Of a stretch of 64,000 nucleotides of DNA, positions 59,960-64,000 are shown in pieces. How positions within the stretch are numbered: position 1 is the first letter of the stretch; each line of letters opens with the position of its first letter. Location of the stretch: contig UQPZ01000001.1 of NCBI GenBank assembly GCA_900543145.1, forward strand, positions 310,001 through 374,000, in the 5' to 3' direction. This stretch comes from an uncultured Ruminococcus sp. (GTDB lineage Bacteria > Bacillota > Clostridia > Oscillospirales > Ruminococcaceae). The position numbers were made by a program, and so were the translations under genes. The notes below the pieces were generated by a model. That model saw only the letters and a program-made list of their open reading frames with translations, was not told the DNA's origin and ran no database searches.

Positions 59960-61087
59960 TCAATATGCTCTTACAGCGTCGATCAGTGCAAAAACCTGCT
60001 GTCTGGTGCTGAAAGCTGACGGAGAAAATCTTACAGTACCCTGAGAGATCGTTCCGAGAGTATTATGCGCTAAAGCAGCACACTGAAGTCCTCCCCTGAG
60101 CGCAAAGCCTCTGTCAGAAAGCCAGCCTGCGACCTGCTGTGAATTATTGTCGCCTATATTAAAGGATACAATAGGAACATAGCTGCATTCAGAACGGTAT
60201 ATCTTTATGTCCCGTACATTCTTGATACCGTCTATAAACTGACTGCAAAGCTCGCTTTCATGAGAAAAAATTCTGTTTATAGTTTTTGCTTTGACAAAAT
60301 TGAGTCCTTCCCCCAGACCAAGTATACCTACCGTATTGATAGTACCGCTTTCAAGCCGTTCGGGAAGGAATGGTGTCTGCGCAAGCTCAGAGGAGGTCGC
60401 TCCCGTTCCGCCCTCTATTATAGTTGAAAGTGCATATTCTCCGTCAGTTATAAGAAGTCCTGTGCCTGTCGGTCCGTACAGGGATTTATGTCCTGACGTA
60501 CATATAAAATTTATTCCGTCGTCAAGAGAAATATCCAGCAGTCCGCTGGCCTGAGCACAGTCTGCGATAAAGCACATCCCCCTGCGTCTGCAAAGCTGTG
60601 CGATTTGACGGTAAGGCAGTATTCTGCCGGTTACGTTAGACGCGGCAGTACAGCATATACACTTTGTATTAGGCTTGATCAGTTTTTCAAAATTTCTTAC
60701 CGTTTCCTCATCACTGTCGGTAACATGAGCTATTGAATATTCCACTCCCCTGGTCTGTGATAACGCATATACAGGTCTTGAAACAGCATTATGCTCGTAG
60801 TCTGATATGATCATATGCCCGCCGTACTGCATTATTCCCTTTACAGCCATATTTACCGCAAAGGTGCAGTTCGGCGTAAAAGCTACATTTTCCGGCTCGG
60901 CTGCAAAAATCTGCGCAGCTTTGTTCCTGACATCGAAAACCTTTTGTGAAACCTGAAGAGAAAGCCTGTGACCGCTCCTCCCGGGATTTCCGCCGTATCT
61001 TGAGACCGCCTCCGAAACCGCGGTCCTTACTCCGGGCGGCTTAGGAAAGCTGGTGGCGGAATTGTCGAAATTTATGATGTTTTTCAC
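59960..61087 (-). CDS. Cysteine desulfurase family protein (aminotransferase class V)
   Basis: A 375-aa PLP enzyme. Start NFDNSATSFPKPPGV, PLP-binding Lys in CTSGHKSLYGPTGTG (about residue 195), and a Cys in RGGLQCAALAHNTLGT (about 337), which would carry persulfide or selenide. It resembles the EF2568-type subfamily, which is linked with DUF3343 proteins and selenium or sulfur trafficking. The DUF3343 gene is 17 nt upstream in the same operon. Whether it acts on cysteine or selenocysteine is open. Confidence 0.9.
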   Translation of the reverse strand: MKNIINFDNSATSFPKPPGVRTAVSEAVSRYGGNPGRSGHRLSLQVSQKVFDVRNKAAQIFAAEPENVAFTPNCTFAVNMAVKGIMQYGGHMIISDYEHNAVSRPVYALSQTRGVEYSIAHVTDSDEETVRNFEKLIKPNTKCICCTAASNVTGRILPYRQIAQLCRRRGMCFIADCAQASGLLDISLDDGINFICTSGHKSLYGPTGTGLLITDGEYALSTIIEGGTGATSSELAQTPFLPERLESGTINTVGILGLGEGLNFVKAKTINRIFSHESELCSQFIDGIKNVRDIKIYRSECSYVPIVSFNIGDNNSQQVAGWLSDRGFALRGGLQCAALAHNTLGTISQGTVRFSPSAFSTRQQVFALIDAVRAY

Positions 61088-61104
61088 ATTTTATCACCGC
61101 CTGT

Positions 61105-61323
61105 TCATTCAAAATCGTAGGCGTCCTTATGAGGAATATTACCGCTTTCAAGAAATGCGATTATTGTATTAGGGTCGTTTTGCACCCTAAGAGAATAACC
61201 GCATCCCGAGCCTATATCCTTAGGCGTTCTCTGTATTTCACAGTACAGCCCTTTTTCATTCAGAAGTGCCTTGGCTTTCATAGCATAGGTGATAGAAGTC
61301 ATTGCTATTAGGTATCTCCCCAT
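61105..61323 (-). CDS. DUF3343 protein (putative Se/S carrier-like)
   Basis: A 72-aa protein: MGRYLIAMTSITYAMKAK at the start, EIQRTPKDIGSGCGYSLRV in the middle. The single Cys in GSGCGYS is conserved in the family (called Se/S carrier-like) and could hold persulfide or selenide. ATG 61323 has AAAGGTGG upstream; the frame is open to 61374. Operon with the desulfurase. Confidence 0.88.
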   Translation of the reverse strand: MGRYLIAMTSITYAMKAKALLNEKGLYCEIQRTPKDIGSGCGYSLRVQNDPNTIIAFLESGNIPHKDAYDFE

Positions 61324-61412
61324 TATTATTTCCACCTTTAAATAATTTGTCCGAGAAAAGAAAATTACGGACACTATTACTATATGCCTGAACTCCGGCT
61401 CATGTTAATTGA

Positions 61413-61434
61413 AAATGTTCCACGTGGAACATTT
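61413..61434. other. parS: parS site (ParB/Spo0J binding)
   Basis: The 16-mer TGTTCCACGTGGAACA (61416-61431) sits in a perfect 22-bp palindrome. It equals a well-known parS variant and differs from the B. subtilis consensus TGTTTCACGTGAAACA by two symmetric bases. It lies in an intergenic gap. No second copy was seen in the window. Confidence 0.85.
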
Positions 61435-61447
61435 GTGTTTGATATGT

Positions 61448-61475
61448 AAAAATCCGCCTGCAATTGCAGACGGAC
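61448..61475 (-). terminator. Minus-strand terminator downstream of ung
   Basis: Minus strand TCCGTCTGC, AATT, GCAGGCGGA, then TTTTT. One G-U pair forms only in the minus-strand RNA. It is about 195 nt after the ung stop; nothing else is seen between. Confidence 0.7.
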
Positions 61476-61669
61476 ATAATTACATAATTATTATCAGATA
61501 ACTAAGCGTAAAACGAACTTCGGTACGGCTTTATTTTCGATATTTCCTCTTATGACTGATTCCGTAAATAATCAGCTTTACTATTGCTTATTGTTTTATT
61601 ATGACCTAAGAGCAAAACTAAAACACTGTCCAGATTACTTTAAACACGCCGAATTTTCCTGCATAATTC

Positions 61670-62335
61670 TCAGAGTTTCCAGTCGATCGGTTCAATTCCG
61701 CTCTTTGCAAGGTAGTTGTTAACAGCTGAAAAATGACGGCAGCCGAAAAATCCGTTATAGGCTGAAAGAGGCGACGGATGAGCTGCCTGAAAAACTCCAT
61801 GCGCCGGATTAGTTATAAGAGCGGCTTTAGCTCTGGCGTTACCTCCCCAGAGAATAAAGGCTATCGGTTTGTTACGCTCGTTCAGCTTTCTTATAATAGC
61901 GTCTGTAAGCAGTTCCCAACCTTTGCCCTTATGACTGTTAGGCTGTCCCTCTCTTACAGTCAGCACAGTATTAAGCAGTAGTACACCGCTTTTTGCCCAT
62001 TTAGTTAGCTCTCCGCTTTTAGGCGGCGGATAACCAAGATCCGCCTGAAGCTCTTTGAAAATATTTTGCAGCGACGGAGGAGGGTTTACTCCTTCTCTTA
62101 CCGAGAAGCAAAGTCCGTGAGCCTGTCCCGGACCATGATATGGATCCTGCCCGAGTATGACCGCCTTAACATCATAATAATCAGTATATTTAAGCGAGTT
62201 GAAAATATCATACATATTCGGATATATATGATGTGAAGCGTATTCTTTTTTCAAAAATTCCCTCAGCTTAAGATAATATTCGCTTTTAAATTCGTCTTTT
62301 AAAATCTCATCCCAGCCGTTTCCTATATGTACCAT
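61670..62335 (-). CDS. ung: Uracil-DNA glycosylase (family 1)
   Basis: A 221-aa repair enzyme removing uracil from DNA. The catalytic water-activating motif GQDPYHG lies at about residues 62-68, followed by GLCFSV, VLLLNTVLTV and the minor-groove loop HPSPLSA (about 185-191). ATG 62335 is preceded by TAGGAG, which lies inside the small ORF just upstream, so the two may be coupled. Confidence 0.96.
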   Translation of the reverse strand: MVHIGNGWDEILKDEFKSEYYLKLREFLKKEYASHHIYPNMYDIFNSLKYTDYYDVKAVILGQDPYHGPGQAHGLCFSVREGVNPPPSLQNIFKELQADLGYPPPKSGELTKWAKSGVLLLNTVLTVREGQPNSHKGKGWELLTDAIIRKLNERNKPIAFILWGGNARAKAALITNPAHGVFQAAHPSPLSAYNGFFGCRHFSAVNNYLAKSGIEPIDWKL

Positions 62336-62336
62336 A

Positions 62337-62441
62337 TCAGTAAACTCCTACAACCGTTCCGATAACGATACCAAGAATCATAATAGCTGCTATAGCTATT
62401 ACAGCAATTCTCATAATAAGAGGTTTTTTATTATTGTTCAT
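62337..62441 (-). CDS. Small membrane protein upstream of ung
   Basis: A 34-aa ORF. It begins MNNNKKPLIMRIAVIA and continues as one hydrophobic segment to the end (GIVIGTVVGVY). AAAGGA lies 9 nt before ATG 62441. The stop TGA is one base from the ung ATG (TGATATG), and the ung ribosome binding site lies inside this ORF. Single membrane helix with a basic N-terminus. No function known. Confidence 0.65.
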   Translation of the reverse strand: MNNNKKPLIMRIAVIAIAAIMILGIVIGTVVGVY

Positions 62442-62595
62442 AAAATACATTCCTTTCAATTCCAAAACATACTATTTATATAATAGCATATAATTACCGC
62501 AAAATCAACCTTATTTAAATTTTTCAAAAGCAGTTTTAAATATTTGTGAGAAACGTCAAAAAAAATATACATTCTGCCGAAAAGTATTTGAGATA

Positions 62596-62624
62596 TTGAA
62601 TTTTTGTGAAAAATATAGTATAAT
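62596..62624 (+). promoter_or_regulatory. Sigma-A promoter of the PAS-GGDEF gene
   Basis: TTGAAT (62596-62601) and TATAAT (62619-62624), 17-nt spacer, about 30 nt before the start codon. Confidence 0.75.
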
Positions 62625-62660
62625 ATTAATTGTAAAAAAGTGACGTAAGGGGGTGCGGAA

Positions 62661-64000
62661 ATGAAAAATACAATGCCAGCCGTTTCGGAAATATTATACG
62701 GACAGTACATCGCAGATTTCACAGACGGAGGTATAATTCTGTCCGCTAATGACGGTTTCTGCAAGATCACAGGATATACTCAGCAGGATATAGAAAACGG
62801 TTCAGTATGTTTTTATAACTTTATTCCTGAAGAAGATTACGATATATATATTAAAAAAGTAGAAGAGCTTCAGAAGGAAAGACGAGGAGGTTATCTTGAA
62901 CACCGTTTTAAATGCAAAAACGGAAGATACATCCATGTAATTTGCTACGCAGACGACTATACTGCCGAAAACGGACATTTCCGCTCAAAAATTACGATCT
63001 GCGATTTTACCGAAAATATAAATCTCAGGGAAAAGTACAGGCTTTCAAAAATGGAGCTTGATGCTCTTATGGACAATGTGCCGGGCGGCGTGGTTCTTTA
63101 TGAAATAAAAAACAATACGATCAGGATCGCCGACGCCAATGATGATTATTACAGTATGCTTGGCTATACCGATAAGAAACTTCATCCCGGAGTTGTAGGT
63201 CATCTTCTCAAAAAAGGCGAGATGTCAAATTTTCTGAAAACGCTCAGCAGATGTATCGAAAACCGCAGCGATTTTTCTTATGAGTTTAAATTGACAAAAT
63301 ACGACGGTAAGCCGGCTTGGATGTGTCTTAAAGGTAAATACTTTGATACCTCAGAAAATGGCTCACATTTTATATATGCTATTCTTCTCGATGTTTCTAA
63401 CGCAAAGAAAGCGGAGCGTGAAATCTTAAATCAAACCGAACGCTTTAAGATAATTGCAGAAAATACCGAAGAAGTGTATTTTGAATACAATGTCACCGAA
63501 GATACTATGTTTCTTGCAAACTGCATAAACAGATACGGCGAGGAAGATAATATCATAAAAAATTTCTGGAACGAGCTGAAATGCAAACCTTTTGTTCACC
63601 CTGACGATTTCAAATCATATCTCAATTCATGGATAGAAATATGCTCAGTTCCTCAAAGAGGAAGCATTGAGTTCCGAACAATGGCTTATGACGACGATTA
63701 TACCTGGTATAAGCTGCCGTACGTCAGCGTAGCCAACGAACAGGGTGAAGTCACTAACGTCTACGGCAGGCTTTTCAGCATAGAACACGTTAAAAATCTT
63801 AAAATGACTATCGACAGCGAACGCGCTGAAATTGAACGCCTTACAACGACCGACGCGGTTACCGGACTCCTGAACCGAAAAGCCTTCAAAGAACGTGTAT
63901 CTTCTTATTTAGCAAGCGGTTTTGACAGCTCCGGCTGCTACGGTATAGTATATTCCGATATAAACGACTTTTCATACGTCAATGACAACTTCGGATCGGA
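62661..64000 (+). CDS. PAS domain protein with GGDEF domain, 3' end outside window
   Basis: A probable diguanylate cyclase or c-di-GMP signalling protein, 446 codons visible. PAS-like domains lie at about residues 10-120 (GGIILSANDGFCKITGY), 130-255 (GGVVLYEI, DANDDYYSMLGYTDKKLHPG) and 265-375 (IIAENTEEVYFEY). The GGDEF domain begins at TTDAVTGLLNRKAF (about residues 395-408) and continues with GIVYSDINDFSYVNDNFGS at the window edge. The catalytic GGDEF loop itself and any EAL domain are outside, so activity cannot be judged. There are no membrane segments in the visible part. GGGGTG precedes ATG 62661. Confidence 0.9.
   Translation, partial: MKNTMPAVSEILYGQYIADFTDGGIILSANDGFCKITGYTQQDIENGSVCFYNFIPEEDYDIYIKKVEELQKERRGGYLEHRFKCKNGRYIHVICYADDYTAENGHFRSKITICDFTENINLREKYRLSKMELDALMDNVPGGVVLYEIKNNTIRIADANDDYYSMLGYTDKKLHPGVVGHLLKKGEMSNFLKTLSRCIENRSDFSYEFKLTKYDGKPAWMCLKGKYFDTSENGSHFIYAILLDVSNAKKAEREILNQTERFKIIAENTEEVYFEYNVTEDTMFLANCINRYGEEDNIIKNFWNELKCKPFVHPDDFKSYLNSWIEICSVPQRGSIEFRTMAYDDDYTWYKLPYVSVANEQGEVTNVYGRLFSIEHVKNLKMTIDSERAEIERLTTTDAVTGLLNRKAFKERVSSYLASGFDSSGCYGIVYSDINDFSYVNDNFGS

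Noticed and set aside
62456..62770. A 104-codon minus-strand frame at the start of the PAS-GGDEF gene
   Set aside because: It covers the promoter and first codons of the plus-strand gene and ends inside the leader of the small membrane ORF. No site for translation.
1..64000. CRISPR arrays, insertion sequences, prophage or tRNA/rRNA genes
   Set aside because: I saw no regularly spaced repeats, no transposase or phage proteins and no tRNA-like cloverleaf in the gaps. A tRNA scan would confirm this.

Overview
The window comes from the chromosome of a low-GC, endospore-forming Gram-positive bacterium of the class Clostridia. It most resembles a Ruminococcus-like member of the Oscillospiraceae. 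The grounds are the spore-specific genes (spoIIIAA-AH, spoIIGA-sigE, sigG, spoIVA-sipL), a SCIFF peptide with its radical SAM maturase, an NfnAB transhydrogenase, the indirect GatCAB route to Asn/Gln-tRNA, TTGAAA-17-TATAAT promoters and GGAGG ribosome binding sites. This assignment is inference; no rRNA lies in the window. A perfect parS palindrome near the right end suggests the origin-proximal part of the chromosome.

Layout. 1-4669 (-): the spoIIIA operon, whose products form the channel between mother cell and forespore. 4886-9724 (+): MoxR ATPase, DUF58 protein and membrane transglutaminase. 9771-16017 (-): SCIFF maturase and SCIFF, a TIGR04086 membrane protein, yajC, nfnA-nfnB and a GHL10-type lipoprotein. 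16127-20764 (-): gatC-gatA and a 955-residue fusion of GatB with an archaeal-type aspartyl-tRNA synthetase. 21134-22399 (-): lysA. 22631-27615 (+): DUF951, prfA, tsaC/sua5, coaE, a lytic transglycosylase and an M18 aminopeptidase. 27750-29325 (+): spoIIGA-sigE. 29440-34960 (-): tsf, rpsB, a YlmC/YmxH protein, a Spo0A-like regulator, sigG and SPFH/NfeD. 35199-36532 (+): prmA and a PII-like protein. 36590-49009 (-): spoIVA-sipL, metA, rlmD, hemZ, an MBL hydrolase, relA and recJ. 49287-50134 (-): rplM-rpsI. 50404-54169 (-): an ABC exporter with LytTR and DUF3021 genes, then an unknown membrane protein. 54689-55453 (+): a second Spo0A-like regulator. 55806-62441 (-): an FAD protein, cdaA-cdaR, a cysteine desulfurase with a DUF3343 protein, parS, ung and a small membrane protein. 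62661-64000 (+): a PAS-GGDEF protein cut by the window end.

How the genes fit together. Sporulation dominates: SigE and its activating protease, SigG, the SpoIIIA channel, the coat base SpoIVA with its partner SipL, and two Spo0A-like regulators. Candidate sigma-E, sigma-F/G and Spo0A-box promoters are readable in front of spoIIIAA, sigG and spoIIGA. Stress and second-messenger functions (RelA, CdaA/CdaR, GGDEF protein) and translation genes fill most of the rest.

The most unusual items are: (1) the GatB-AspRS fusion, which carries His where discriminating archaeal AspRS has Trp; (2) two Spo0A paralogues that have both lost the phosphorylatable Asp and that each have a TTCGACA box about 116 bp upstream of the predicted transcription start, in the same orientation; (3) a LytTR regulator whose reading frame seems to begin at an AUU codon; (4) a spoIIG promoter with a 21-bp spacer and an overlapping 0A-like box; (5) a hairpin between SCIFF and its maturase; (6) a structured GC-rich intergenic block after the second Spo0A-like gene.
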